This document shows, piece by piece, positions 26,551-35,324 of a DNA stretch of 64,000 nt. The DNA is from Streptomyces sp. TLI_105 (GTDB taxonomy: Bacteria > Actinomycetota > Actinomycetes > Streptomycetales > Streptomycetaceae), in contig NZ_FNSM01000001.1 in the NCBI RefSeq assembly GCF_900105415.1, positions 7,634,001-7,698,000 on the forward strand, in the 5' to 3' direction. Numbering within the stretch: position 1 is the stretch's first letter; each line of letters begins with the position of its first letter. The notes under the pieces were generated by a model that did not search any database, was not told the DNA's origin, and saw nothing but the letters and a program-made list of their open reading frames with translations. Made by a program: the position numbers and the translations under genes.

Positions 26551-27306
26551 TCAGCGGCCGTCGTCCGGCACGTCGTACGGGGTGCCCGGCTCCGGCGGTT
26601 CCGGGACCGGCCCGATCGGCTGGTCGGGGTCGAGCTTGATGCCCAGGCGCGGGGTGACACCCGCGAGCAGACCCCAGAGGGCGTCGCTCAGGAAGTGGGT
26701 CAGGTCGTCCAGGGAGCTCCGCGACTCGGGGTGGGCGGCCCACTGGTTCACCACGCCGTCCACCAGGCCGACCATGCCGAACGCCAGGTTGAGGTTGAAC
26801 CCCGTGGGCGCCGCCTCGCCGTCGAGGAACCGCTCGGCGTACGTGTCCAGGAGCCGGGCGAGGTGGAGGGCGACGGCGGTGCGGGTCCCCGCGACCGCGC
26901 GTGAGCCGGCGGCGGGCTGCCCGGGCGAGCCGGTGCCGAGGAAGCGGTGGAGGTGGGGGTGGAGCGCCACCCAGCCCACGTAGGTGGCCGCGGCGAGTTC
27001 GATCGCCTCCCGGATCGTGCCCTTGGGGTCGAGGGCGGGGGACAGGGCGGTCATCAGGTCGTCGGTGATGCGCGCGCGGATCTGCTCGTCGAGGTCCTCG
27101 CGGCTGCGGAAGATCCGGTAGACGACGGAGCGGGGCATGCCGGCCTCGGCGCCGATCGCCGCCACGCTGACCGTGGTTCCTTCGCGGCCGATGACGGCGA
27201 GCGCCGCGGTGAGGACCTGGTCCCGGCGTTCGGCGCGGTGGCCGGTCCAGCGGGTGTCACGGCCGTCGGGGCGCCCGTCGTTGCGTGTGTGTCTGTCCTC
27301 GGCCAC
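26551..27306 (-). CDS. TetR-family repressor, divergent from the oxygenase operon
   Basis: 251 residues from GTG 27306. The N-terminal helix-turn-helix is clear (residues ~28-72: RRDQVLTAALAVIGREG, VSVAAIGAEAGMPRSVVYRI, FRSREDLDEQIRARI). The C-terminal ligand domain is TetR_C-like, with LARLLDTYAERFLDG and FGMVGLVDGVVNQWAAHPE. It is transcribed away from the monooxygenase gene at 27460, with an inverted repeat in the shared region. Local autoregulation and repression of the three oxygenase genes is the likely role. The ligand is unknown, probably a hydrophobic substrate of the monooxygenase. Confidence 0.9.
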   Translation of the reverse strand: MAEDRHTRNDGRPDGRDTRWTGHRAERRDQVLTAALAVIGREGTTVSVAAIGAEAGMPRSVVYRIFRSREDLDEQIRARITDDLMTALSPALDPKGTIREAIELAAATYVGWVALHPHLHRFLGTGSPGQPAAGSRAVAGTRTAVALHLARLLDTYAERFLDGEAAPTGFNLNLAFGMVGLVDGVVNQWAAHPESRSSLDDLTHFLSDALWGLLAGVTPRLGIKLDPDQPIGPVPEPPEPGTPYDVPDDGR

Positions 27307-27360
27307 GGCGTGGATCGTACCCGGCAGCGGGGACGGGACCGGGTCGGAGGGGTGGCGCAG

Positions 27361-27394
27361 GTCACGTTACCGCCGGTATCCTGGACGCGGTGAC
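27361..27394. promoter_or_regulatory. Candidate TetR operator between the repressor and monooxygenase genes
   Basis: A perfect 11-base palindrome TACCGCCGGTA (27368-27378) is enclosed by the inverted pair GTCAC (27361-27365) and GTGAC (27390-27394). It is centred between the divergent genes, as expected for TetR operators. A convincing -35/-10 pair was not identified. Confidence 0.5.
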
Positions 27395-27459
27395 ACAGGT
27401 AAATTCCGGGACCTGAGGAAGAATGCCCGCCGGTACGACCGGCAGTGGAGGGGACGGAC

Positions 27460-28971
27460 ATGGAGAACCAGCACGTCGACGTGCTGATCATCGGCGCGGG
27501 CCTGTCCGGCATCAGTGCCGCCTGCCACCTGCTCGCCGGGAATCCCGGAGCCACGTACACGATCATCGAGCGACGTGCCGGGATCGGCGGCACCTGGGAC
27601 CTGTTCCGCTACCCAGGCATCCGCTCGGACTCGGACATGTACACCTTCGGCTACGGCTTCCGCGCCTGGCACGGCACCAAGGTCCTCGCCGCCGGCCCGG
27701 ACATCCGCCGCTACATCCGGGCCACCGCCGAGGAGCACGGCGTCGCCGACCGCATCCGCTTCGGCCACCGGGCCCTCCGGGCGGACTGGTCGAGCGCCGA
27801 AGGCCGCTGGACCGTCGAGACCCTCGACGAGGCCACCGGCGAGACCCGCCTCCTCACCGCCCGCTTCCTCGTCGGCGCCACCGGCTACTACGACTACGAC
27901 GCAGGCCACCGCCCCGAGTTCCCCGGCGAGGAGCGCTTCCGCGGCACCCTCGTGCACCCGCAGCACTGGCCCGAGGACCTCGACCACACCGGCAAGCGCG
28001 TCGTGGTCATCGGCAGCGGCGCCACCGCCATCACCCTCGTCCCCGCGATGGCCCCCGAAGCCGCCCACGTCACCATGGTCCAGCGCTCGCCCACGTACGT
28101 CCTGGCGCTCCCCGCGGACGACCCCCTCTCCGTCCTCCTGCGCCGGCTGCGCGTCCCCGCCGCGCTCGTCCACCGGGTCGGCCGCACCCGCAACATCGCG
28201 ATGCAGCGCGCCCTGTACGCCCTGTGCCGCAAGGCCCCCCGCCTCATGCGCAAGGTGCTCCTCGGCGCCGTGCGGGCGCGGCTCGGCAAGAGCGTCGACA
28301 TGCGCCACTTCACCCCGGCGTACAAGCCCTGGGACCAGCGGCTGTGCGTCGTGCCCGGCGGAGACCTCTTCACGACGCTCAGGAGCGGCCGGGCGTCCGT
28401 CGTCACCGACCACATCGAGACGTTCACCGAGGCCGGCGTCAAGGTCAGGTCCGGCGAGGAGATCCCCGCCGACATCGTCGTGACGGCCACCGGTCTGCGC
28501 ATGCAGCTCGCCGGCGGCATGGAACTCGCGGTCGACGGAAAGCCCGTCGTCACCCGCCACCACCTGCTCTACAAGGGCGTGATGCTGGACGGCGTCCCCA
28601 ACCTGGCGATGATCATCGGCTACACCAACGCCTCCTGGACGCTCAAGGCCGACCTCGCCTCCGCCTACATCAGCCGGCTCATCGCCCACATGGACCGCCA
28701 CGGCCTCACCGCCGTCACCCCCGTCGCCACCGAGGCCGACCGCTCCTCCGTCTCCGTCATGGGCGAGTCGCTGACCTCCGGCTACATCGCCCGCGGCGAC
28801 GCGATCATGCCCCGCCAGGGCACCCGCGACCCGTGGCGGATCCGGAACGACTACTACCGCGACCGCCGCGCGCTGCGGCGGTCCCCGATCGAGGACCCCG
28901 CGCTCCGCTTCGACCGCGCGGTTCCCGACGGGCGCCCCGCCGAGCGGGAGGACCGGACCCCCGCGGTCTGA
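27460..28971 (+). CDS. Flavin-containing (Baeyer-Villiger-type) monooxygenase
   Basis: 503 residues. The ATG at 27460 has GGAGGGG seven bases upstream; an in-frame GTG at 27445 is less well placed. Two Rossmann motifs are present: GAGLSGISAA near residue 11 for FAD and GSGATAI near residue 180 for NADPH. Between them FRGTLVHPQHWP matches the Baeyer-Villiger fingerprint FxGxxxHxxxW(P/D). SDMYTFGYGF and TPAYKPWDQRLCV are typical of the EthA-like branch. It oxidises ketones or heteroatoms with NADPH and O2 in the cytosol; the substrate is unknown. It is followed 99 bases later by the diiron oxygenase. Confidence 0.9.
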   Translation: MENQHVDVLIIGAGLSGISAACHLLAGNPGATYTIIERRAGIGGTWDLFRYPGIRSDSDMYTFGYGFRAWHGTKVLAAGPDIRRYIRATAEEHGVADRIRFGHRALRADWSSAEGRWTVETLDEATGETRLLTARFLVGATGYYDYDAGHRPEFPGEERFRGTLVHPQHWPEDLDHTGKRVVVIGSGATAITLVPAMAPEAAHVTMVQRSPTYVLALPADDPLSVLLRRLRVPAALVHRVGRTRNIAMQRALYALCRKAPRLMRKVLLGAVRARLGKSVDMRHFTPAYKPWDQRLCVVPGGDLFTTLRSGRASVVTDHIETFTEAGVKVRSGEEIPADIVVTATGLRMQLAGGMELAVDGKPVVTRHHLLYKGVMLDGVPNLAMIIGYTNASWTLKADLASAYISRLIAHMDRHGLTAVTPVATEADRSSVSVMGESLTSGYIARGDAIMPRQGTRDPWRIRNDYYRDRRALRRSPIEDPALRFDRAVPDGRPAEREDRTPAV

Positions 28972-29070
28972 CCCCTCCGAAAGCCCTCGGAAAAGCACCT
29001 CGAAAAGCCCTCGAAAAACCCCTCAGAAAAGCGCCTCCGGACAGACGACCGCGAGAGACCGAGGACGACG

Positions 29071-30030
29071 ATGACCAGCGTGCAGAGCTACCACGAGAGG
29101 CTCCGGACCCTGTCCGAGGCCTCGGTGCACATCCACTTCGACGCGTTCACCGACATCGACTGGGACCACCCCGACTTCGCCATCGACCCGACGGACCCCC
29201 GCTGGGTGCTCCCCGCGGCCGACCCCCTGGGCGGCCACCCCTGGTACCAGGAGCAGCCGTTGGAGGTCCGGACGCGCATCGGACTGTGGCGGTACGCCAA
29301 CATCGTCAAGGTCGGCATGCAGTTCGAGAACGTCCTCATCCGCGGGGTGATGGACTACCTCTTCGCCCTGCGCAACCAGAATCCGGAGTTCCGCTACCTC
29401 ACCCACGAGGTCACGGAGGAGTGCCACCACACCCAGATGTTCCAGGAGTTCGTGAACCGCGCGGGCGCCGACGTGCCCGGCGGGCGCCGCTCCTTCCGCG
29501 TGCTCAGCCGCTTCCTGCCCCTGGCCGGCTCGCTGGTCCCCGAGTCCTTCTTCACCGGCGTCCTCGCCGGGGAGGAGCCCATCGACCACCTCCAGAAGGC
29601 GATCCTGCGCGGCGGCGAGGACATCCACCCCCTGATGCGCCGGCTCATGCAGATCCACGTCGCCGAGGAGGCCCGGCACATCTCCTTCGCCCACGAGTTC
29701 CTGCGCGTCAAGGTCCCCGGCTACGGCAGGGCGCGCCGGGGCGCGCTCTCGGTCGCCTTCCCGCTGATCATGCGGGTGCTCGGCGACGTCATCATGGTCC
29801 CCGACAGGAAGGCCGCCGAGACGATAGGCGTGCCCCACTGGGTGATCAAGGACATCTTCTGGAAGTCGCCCGACGGCGAGAAGATGCTCCGCGACCTCTT
29901 CTCCGACGTGCGGATGCTCGCCGAGGACATCGGCCTGATGAACAGGGCCTCCCGGCGCGTGTGGAAGGCGCTGCGCATCGACGGCCGCCCGTCCCGCCAC
30001 CGCGGCGAACCCGCCCCGCACGCCGCCTGA
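29071..30030 (+). CDS. AurF-like diiron oxygenase
   Basis: 319 residues, ATG at 29071. Ferritin-like helices carry the diiron ligands: EFRYLTHEVTEECHHTQMF near residue 110 supplies E..EExxH and HVAEEARHISFAHEF near residue 198 supplies a second ExxRH. Members of the AurF/CmlI-like family activate O2 for N-oxygenation, hydroxylation or desaturation. The substrate cannot be told from sequence. It lies between a flavin monooxygenase and a ferredoxin/ferredoxin-NADP reductase that could deliver electrons to the diiron site. A 15-bp tandem repeat follows the stop. Confidence 0.88.
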   Translation: MTSVQSYHERLRTLSEASVHIHFDAFTDIDWDHPDFAIDPTDPRWVLPAADPLGGHPWYQEQPLEVRTRIGLWRYANIVKVGMQFENVLIRGVMDYLFALRNQNPEFRYLTHEVTEECHHTQMFQEFVNRAGADVPGGRRSFRVLSRFLPLAGSLVPESFFTGVLAGEEPIDHLQKAILRGGEDIHPLMRRLMQIHVAEEARHISFAHEFLRVKVPGYGRARRGALSVAFPLIMRVLGDVIMVPDRKAAETIGVPHWVIKDIFWKSPDGEKMLRDLFSDVRMLAEDIGLMNRASRRVWKALRIDGRPSRHRGEPAPHAA

Positions 30031-30032
30031 CG

Positions 30033-30123
30033 GAGCCGGCCGACCGAGAGCCGCCCGACCGGGAGCCGGCCGACCGGGAGCCGGCCGACCGAGAGCCGAC
30101 CGAGAGCCGGCCGACCGAGAGCC
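30033..30123 (+). repeat. 15-bp tandem repeats between the diiron and reductase genes
   Basis: Starting two bases after the diiron-oxygenase stop: five full units (30033-30047, 30048-30062, 30063-30077, 30078-30092, 30104-30118) of consensus GAGCCGGCCGACCGA, one unit shortened to 11 bases (30093-30103) and a 5-base tail. The last copy ends 39 bases before the next start codon. Confidence 0.9.
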
Positions 30124-30162
30124 CGTCTCCTCACCGGTCCCGTGAACGGAGAACCCTTCCCC

Positions 30163-31743
30163 ATGCCGTACGTCGTCACCCGGTCGTGCTGCGCGGACGC
30201 CTCCTGCGTCCTGGCCTGCCCGGTCAACTGCATCCACCCCGCCCCCGGCGAACCGGGCTTCGGGCAGACCGAGATGCTGTACGTCGACCCCCGCACCTGC
30301 GTCGACTGCGGCGCCTGCACGTCGGCCTGCCCGGTGGACGCGCTCAAGCCGCACACCGGGCTCACCCCGGCGGAGTTGCCGTTCCTCGAACTCAACCGCG
30401 CCTACTACGACGCCCATCCGCACGAGGACCGGACGCCGATGGCCCTCGTGCCCGCGCAACGCCGCACCTCCGCGGCCGAGTTGTGGGTCGCCGTCGTCGG
30501 CGCCGGACCGGCCGGGCTGTTCGCCGCCGACGAGCTGCTCCGGTACCCGGGCGTCACCGTCACCGTCCACGACCGGCTGCCCACCCCGTACGGGCTCGCC
30601 CGCGCGGGAGTGGCCCCCGACCACCAGGACACCAAGCAGGTCGCCCGGCTGTTCCGCACCGTCGAGAGCCAGCCCGGCTTCTCGTACCGGCTCAACACCG
30701 AGATCGGCCGCGACCTGCACCACGAGGACCTGGTCCGCGACCACCACGCCGTGATCTACGCCGTCGGCGCGGCCACCGACCGGCGGCTCGGCATCGACGG
30801 CGAGGACCTGCCCGGCAGCGCCTCCGCCACCGACTTCGTGGCCTGGTACAACGGCCACCCCGACCACAGCGCCACCCCCTACGCCCTGGACGGCGAGCGG
30901 GCCGTCGTCATCGGCAACGGCAACGTGGCCCTGGACGTGGCCCGCGTCCTCACCGCCGACCCCGACACCCTGGCCCGCACCGACATCTCCGACCGGGCGC
31001 TCGCCGCGCTGCGGACGAGCCGCGTCCGCGAGGTCGTCGTGCTCGGACGCCGCGGACCGGCCGAGGCCGCGTTCACCCTGCCGGAACTGCTCGCCCTCGC
31101 CGCGCTCGACGGCGTCGACGTCCTCGTCCAGGGCTGGCCGGCCGACGTGCCCCCGGATGCCACGCCCAAGATCGCCGTGCTCGCCGAGCTGGCCGCCCGG
31201 ACCCCCGTGGCGGGCCGCCGCCGCATCGTCCTGCGCTTCCGGACCCGCCCGACCCGGATCCTCGGCGACGACCGGGTGACCGGTCTGACCGTCGAGACGG
31301 CCGGGGCCGTGGAGAGCATCGAGGCCTCGCTCGTCCTGCGCGCGATCGGCTACCGCGCGCGGCCCGTGCCCGGCCTCCCGTTCGACGAGACGACCGGCAC
31401 GGTGCCCCACGAGAGGGGCAGGGTCCGCCCCGGCGTGTACGTGGCCGGCTGGATCAAGCGCGGCCCCCAGGGGTTCATCGGCACCAACAAGTCCTGCGCC
31501 CAGGAGACCGTCTCCGCGCTCCTCGACGACCTCGAAGCCGGCCTGCTCACCGCCCCCACCGGCGGGGACCCGGCGTCCGGCGGGCACCCGGAGGCCGTCG
31601 GCCTCGACGGCTGGCGGGCGATCGACGAGGGCGAGCGCGCGGCGGGCCGCCGCCAGGGACGCCCCCGCGTGAAGCTCGTCGACAGGGAGGAGCTGCTCGC
31701 CACCGCACGCTCCGCGTCGGGCCGCCCGCCCGCTTCCTCCTGA
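30163..31743 (+). CDS. Ferredoxin/ferredoxin-NADP+ reductase fusion, FprB-like
   Basis: 526 residues from ATG 30163, with an upstream in-frame GTG at 30142 as alternative. The N-terminal ~75 residues are a 7Fe/8Fe ferredoxin (SCCADASCVLACPVNC, then CVDCGACTSACPV). An adrenodoxin-reductase-like flavoprotein follows: GAGPAGLFAADELL near residue 108, GVAPDHQDTKQV, and GNGNVALDVARVL for NADPH. The C-terminus has GWIKRGPQGFIGTNKSCA, diagnostic of the ferredoxin-NADP reductases FprA/FprB. The ferredoxin fusion matches mycobacterial FprB. It probably reduces the diiron oxygenase encoded just upstream. Confidence 0.92.
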   Translation: MPYVVTRSCCADASCVLACPVNCIHPAPGEPGFGQTEMLYVDPRTCVDCGACTSACPVDALKPHTGLTPAELPFLELNRAYYDAHPHEDRTPMALVPAQRRTSAAELWVAVVGAGPAGLFAADELLRYPGVTVTVHDRLPTPYGLARAGVAPDHQDTKQVARLFRTVESQPGFSYRLNTEIGRDLHHEDLVRDHHAVIYAVGAATDRRLGIDGEDLPGSASATDFVAWYNGHPDHSATPYALDGERAVVIGNGNVALDVARVLTADPDTLARTDISDRALAALRTSRVREVVVLGRRGPAEAAFTLPELLALAALDGVDVLVQGWPADVPPDATPKIAVLAELAARTPVAGRRRIVLRFRTRPTRILGDDRVTGLTVETAGAVESIEASLVLRAIGYRARPVPGLPFDETTGTVPHERGRVRPGVYVAGWIKRGPQGFIGTNKSCAQETVSALLDDLEAGLLTAPTGGDPASGGHPEAVGLDGWRAIDEGERAAGRRQGRPRVKLVDREELLATARSASGRPPASS

Positions 31744-31744
31744 C

Positions 31745-31888
31745 CTAGCGTCGGGTCGACCCCCTCGGGCGGAAGCGGGCCTGGGTGAGGCGGGGGGAGG
31801 CGGCGGGGCGGCCGGCGATGAGGGACTGGAGGATGTCGAGGAGGGCCGCCGAGCTGTCGACCGGGTTCAGTTCGAGCGCGGAGGCGGG
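31745..31888 (-). pseudogene. 47-residue C-terminal gene remnant of unknown family
   Basis: A minus-strand stretch, open from an in-frame stop at 31889-31891 to the TAG at 31745-31747, reads ELNPVDSSAALLDILQSLIA, then RLTQARFRPRGSTRR. It looks like real protein sequence (amphipathic helix, then a basic RPRGST tail reminiscent of LacI-type regulator C-termini), but there is no start or N-terminal domain. It is best seen as a decayed gene end between the reductase and lipase genes. Family assignment is weak. Confidence 0.3.
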
Positions 31889-31933
31889 TCACGGAGCCCG
31901 CCGCCGAACGGGTCACGGTCTGAAAGACACCCC

Positions 31934-32638
31934 CTACGAGCGGAGGAAGGCGCGGACTCCCCGGGAGACCGCGTCGTCTCCCAGCAGCGCGTTGTGGTCG
32001 AGGCAGCCGGCGCCCTCGTTGACGGCGCCGGCCAGCGGCACGCTGCTGTCGGGGTTGATGACCTCGTCGCAGTTCGACCACCAGGTGGCGTAGCGCACGG
32101 CCCCGGGCGTCTCGTCGCCCTCCGCGAGCTTCTTCTGCACGTAGGAGCCCGGCGTCATGTCGCGGCAGGCCTGGTCCCACAGCGCGCACGCCCACGCCGT
32201 ACCGGTGCCGTGGTTGGGGCCCGCGAGGGAGACCCAGTGGGCGACGGAGGACTGGCCGGCGGCGTCGAACTTCACGTACCAGCGGGTGACGAGGCTGCCG
32301 AAGGAGTGGGCGACGAGATCGACCCGGGCGGCCCCGGTCTGCCGCCTGACGCCCTCGACGTACGCGGCGAGTTCGCCGGACAGGACCTCGTTGACGGACC
32401 GGTGCGTGTCGTAGCCGAAGGAGAACAGCTCGGCGTCGGTGTACCCGTCGGCCTTGAAGTCCGCGCGCAGTCCGCCCCATACGCCCGGGTCGGCGTTGTA
32501 CCCGTGGACGAACACGACGGGGGTACGGGCGGAGGAACCGGGCGCGGGCGTCTCGGCCCGGACGGGCGCCGTCGGCAGGAGCAGGGACGCGAGGACGGCG
32601 AGCAGCGGAGCGGCGATCCGGCCACGGAGTCTCAACAC
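31934..32638 (-). CDS. Secreted triacylglycerol lipase/esterase
   Basis: 234 residues, chosen start GTG 32638 with GGGGGAAA just upstream; a TTG at 32650 is the alternative. The signal peptide is LLAVLASLLLPTAPVRA. The mature enzyme is an alpha/beta hydrolase: oxyanion segment TPVVFVHGYNADPGVW, nucleophile elbow AHSFGS (GxSxG-type with Ala first), acid Asp in CDEVINPDSSVPL and His in GCLDHNALL. This arrangement is that of the Streptomyces class-2 lipases. It acts outside the cell. It is divergent from the collagenase gene, so two exoenzymes share an upstream region. Confidence 0.88.
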   Translation of the reverse strand: MLRLRGRIAAPLLAVLASLLLPTAPVRAETPAPGSSARTPVVFVHGYNADPGVWGGLRADFKADGYTDAELFSFGYDTHRSVNEVLSGELAAYVEGVRRQTGAARVDLVAHSFGSLVTRWYVKFDAAGQSSVAHWVSLAGPNHGTGTAWACALWDQACRDMTPGSYVQKKLAEGDETPGAVRYATWWSNCDEVINPDSSVPLAGAVNEGAGCLDHNALLGDDAVSRGVRAFLRS

Positions 32639-32760
32639 GCTTTCCCCCAAGACGAGTTACGCGCGGTTAGTCAGGAGCATGGTGGGGGCTGAAGGGGCGG
32701 ATGAACAGCCCCGTGCGCGGCTTCGTCGGCCCTGGTGGGGAACTGATGTCGCCCTAGGGC

Positions 32761-32793
32761 TTGTCAGTGCAATTTCACATTACTATGTTACAG
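32761..32793 (+). promoter_or_regulatory. Collagenase promoter with candidate hydroxyproline-regulon operator
   Basis: TTGTCA (32761-32766) and TATGTT (32784-32789) are spaced by 17 bases, a good -35/-10 pair pointing to the collagenase gene. On the minus strand 32765-32780 reads ATGTGAAATTGCACTG, which matches 13 of 16 bases with ATGTGAAATATTACTG before the hydroxyproline oxidase gene (38701). The motif covers the promoter spacer, so a bound regulator would block or steer polymerase. Confidence 0.6.
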
Positions 32794-32890
32794 CGCACAC
32801 GGTTCGATGAACGTCCGTCATACGCCGTGCGAACCAGACCAGTTCGCCCACGCATCTCCGAACCGACCCCCCTCACCAGCAGGAGTCCTG

Positions 32891-35245
32891 TTGTCCCTCC
32901 ACCGACGCGTGCGCTCTTCCCTGCTCGCCTCCGCCGTCACGGTCACCCTCCTCGCCTCCGCAGGCCAGGCCGGCGCCTCCGCCGCGGGCGCGGACGACCG
33001 ACCCGCCCCGGCCCCCGCGCTCGGCGCACCGGGCCCGCAGGCGCGGCCGGCGGCCAACCCCTTCGACGAGGTCGAGCACCGGGCCTCCGCCCCGCGCACC
33101 ACCTTCGGGCCCGCCCCCGCCCCCGGCGGCCACGCCACGGGCCGCGTCCCCGGCCGGGCACCGGCCGCCGCCCCCCCGCGCTCGCTCGCCGCGGCCGCCC
33201 CCGGCACCACCGCCGCCGGCGTCCCCTGCACCCTCGACGGGATCACCGGCCTCGCCCCGGAGCGGTTCGCCGACTTCCTCGCCGACCCGGCGGTCACCGC
33301 CGACGGCTGTCTCCGCGGCCTCATATGGACCTGGGACGCCCGGCTCGCCCCCGTGATGTCCGACGCCCACGTCCAGGCCGTCGCCCGCCGCATATCGAGC
33401 CTGTCCGCCGCCCACGACGGACGGAACACCTCCCACCTGGAGGAGATGTTCACGTACCTGCACGCCGTCGCGTACCACGACTACTCGCGCGACGAGATCG
33501 ACACCACCGACGCCCCGACCGTGGACGCCGTCCGCCGGGCCGTCGCCGACTTCGGTGCCGCCGCGCACACCTTCGACGTCACGAAGAGCAACGCGAACAC
33601 CCTCCGCGAAGCGCTCTACGCGGCGAGCGCGCCCGGCCTGCGCCAGCACCAACTCGGCCTGATCAAGCGGGTCCTGGCCACCATGGACCCCTCGCACCCC
33701 GCCACGAACCCCGACCCGGCCTGGGCCGGCGCCGCACTCGCCGCCCTCTCCGTCAACTACCTCGGCGTCTACCCGGGCAACCAGGACGGCGCCTTCCACG
33801 CCGCCGTCGCCGCCGACCCGGCCTACCGCGCGACCTTCAAGGCCTTCGCGGGCTACGGCCACCTGAAGGGCACCGCCAACGCCTGGGTCGCCCGCGACGC
33901 CCTCGGCGAGTACGGCCGCTTCGGCCAGGTCGACGGCCTCAGGGACGGCGTCGTCGCCGACCTCGGCGCCACCCTCACCACCGTCGTCGACACCTTCGGC
34001 CGCGGCAGCGAGCAGTGGGCGAAGGTCGTCTCCTGGCTCAACACCTACGAGGCCTGCAAGCCGTACGGCGTGTGCAAGGAGGACATCGAGAAGCAGCTCT
34101 TCCCGTACACGTACACCTACGACAACGGCGCCATCAAGGTCCGCACCGCCCTCGACCGGGCCACCGTCGACCAGCTCTACTACGCGAGCAAGCAGGTCAA
34201 GGCGCAGTACCACCGCGTCCTCGGCACCGACCGGCCGCTCGCCGGCGACACCAACGCCACGCTGAACATCGTCCTCTACGCCTCCCGCGCGGACTACGAG
34301 AACTACCACCCCATCCTCACCGGCATGGGCACCAACAACGGCGGCATCTACATCGAGCGCGGCGCGACCTTCTACACGTACCAGCGGCGCGTCCCCCAGG
34401 ACTCCTCGCTGACGCTGGAGGAGCTCTTCCGCCACGAGTACACCCACTACCTCAACGGCCGCTGGGCCGTCCCCGGCCTCTTCGGCGAGGGCCCCTGGTA
34501 CCAGGGCGACCGCACCACCGCCATGGACGAGGGCACGGCCGAGTTCTTCGACGGAGCCACCCGCGACAACGGCATCGCCGTCCGCAAGTCCCTCGTCCGC
34601 GGAATCATCAACGACACCGCCGGCGGCGGCCCCCGGATGAACCTGCGCCAGATCCTCAACGCCACCTACGACGGCGACGGCTTCCGCTTCTACAACTACG
34701 CGGGCACGTTCTTCGAGTTCCTCTGGACCGAGAAGCCCTCGCTGCTCCGCGAGATGTACACCCACCTGCGGGCGAACGACGTGGCGGCGTACGACGCCTG
34801 GCGCGCCCGGATGGGCTCCGACGCGAACCTCCAGCGCGCCTACGACCGCTTCCTCGACGCGCAGATCGCCAAGGTCGACCAGCTGTACGTCCCGAACACC
34901 ACGTACACGCCCAACGCCCAGCTCCGCGACGCGGACCTCGCGTCCGTGAGGTCGGCCTTCGCCACCGCCACGTACAACACCCCCGACTGCGTGGAGAACG
35001 GCGAACCCGGCAAGCGCCGCTTCCTCTGCACCGGGCGGATCACGGCGAACCTGTCGAACTGGGCCAGCGAGGACCAGAACTTCAAGGACATGTCCGAGAC
35101 CGTCGACTACTTCATCCTCGACCGGGCCGGCGCCGCCTCGAACAACCTGGCCGACATGAACTGCAGCTTCGGACCCGTGGAGATCTGGTCCACCAAGGTC
35201 GCGGCCACGTCGAGCTACAGCTGCGAGGGCCCCCTCCGCAGCTGA
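32891..35245 (+). CDS. Secreted collagenase, M9-type metallopeptidase
   Basis: 784 residues from TTG 32891, which has AGGAG five bases upstream and gives a proper signal peptide (RRVRSSLLASAVTVTLLASA then AGASA). An in-frame ATG at 32807 lacks a ribosome-binding site and would bury the signal. A Pro/Ala-rich propeptide-like region follows (to about residue 110). The activator domain spans roughly 110-400. The catalytic domain contains HEYTHYLNGR at about 515 and the third zinc ligand in MDEGTAEFF about 30 residues later. The C-terminus has paired Cys (PDCVEN..FLCTGR, MNCSFG..YSCEG). It cleaves collagen outside the cell. The hydroxyproline genes that follow would consume its product. Confidence 0.9.
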   Translation: MSLHRRVRSSLLASAVTVTLLASAGQAGASAAGADDRPAPAPALGAPGPQARPAANPFDEVEHRASAPRTTFGPAPAPGGHATGRVPGRAPAAAPPRSLAAAAPGTTAAGVPCTLDGITGLAPERFADFLADPAVTADGCLRGLIWTWDARLAPVMSDAHVQAVARRISSLSAAHDGRNTSHLEEMFTYLHAVAYHDYSRDEIDTTDAPTVDAVRRAVADFGAAAHTFDVTKSNANTLREALYAASAPGLRQHQLGLIKRVLATMDPSHPATNPDPAWAGAALAALSVNYLGVYPGNQDGAFHAAVAADPAYRATFKAFAGYGHLKGTANAWVARDALGEYGRFGQVDGLRDGVVADLGATLTTVVDTFGRGSEQWAKVVSWLNTYEACKPYGVCKEDIEKQLFPYTYTYDNGAIKVRTALDRATVDQLYYASKQVKAQYHRVLGTDRPLAGDTNATLNIVLYASRADYENYHPILTGMGTNNGGIYIERGATFYTYQRRVPQDSSLTLEELFRHEYTHYLNGRWAVPGLFGEGPWYQGDRTTAMDEGTAEFFDGATRDNGIAVRKSLVRGIINDTAGGGPRMNLRQILNATYDGDGFRFYNYAGTFFEFLWTEKPSLLREMYTHLRANDVAAYDAWRARMGSDANLQRAYDRFLDAQIAKVDQLYVPNTTYTPNAQLRDADLASVRSAFATATYNTPDCVENGEPGKRRFLCTGRITANLSNWASEDQNFKDMSETVDYFILDRAGAASNNLADMNCSFGPVEIWSTKVAATSSYSCEGPLRS

Positions 35246-35257
35246 CCCGCCCACCGC

Positions 35258-35293
35258 CCGGGCCGGCCCTTCCACGGGGGAGGGCCGGCCCGG
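35258..35293. terminator. Hairpin terminator after the collagenase gene
   Basis: A 13-bp perfect inverted repeat (35258-35270 and 35281-35293) around a 10-base loop, 12 bases after the collagenase stop. It separates or attenuates transcription into the epimerase gene at 35325. Confidence 0.75.
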
Positions 35294-35324
35294 CACCACG
35301 ACTCCCCTCTGGAGGCCGTACTCC

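Noticed and set aside
29023..31587. An 854-codon antisense frame
   Set aside because: Its composition (Gly/Val/Glu/Asp repeats) is that of the complementary strand of high-GC genes, and the sense genes have clear catalytic motifs.
27423..31748. A 1441-codon open frame running across three genes
   Set aside because: It is an out-of-phase frame over the monooxygenase, diiron and reductase genes, rich in Arg/Pro/His, a GC-bias artefact.
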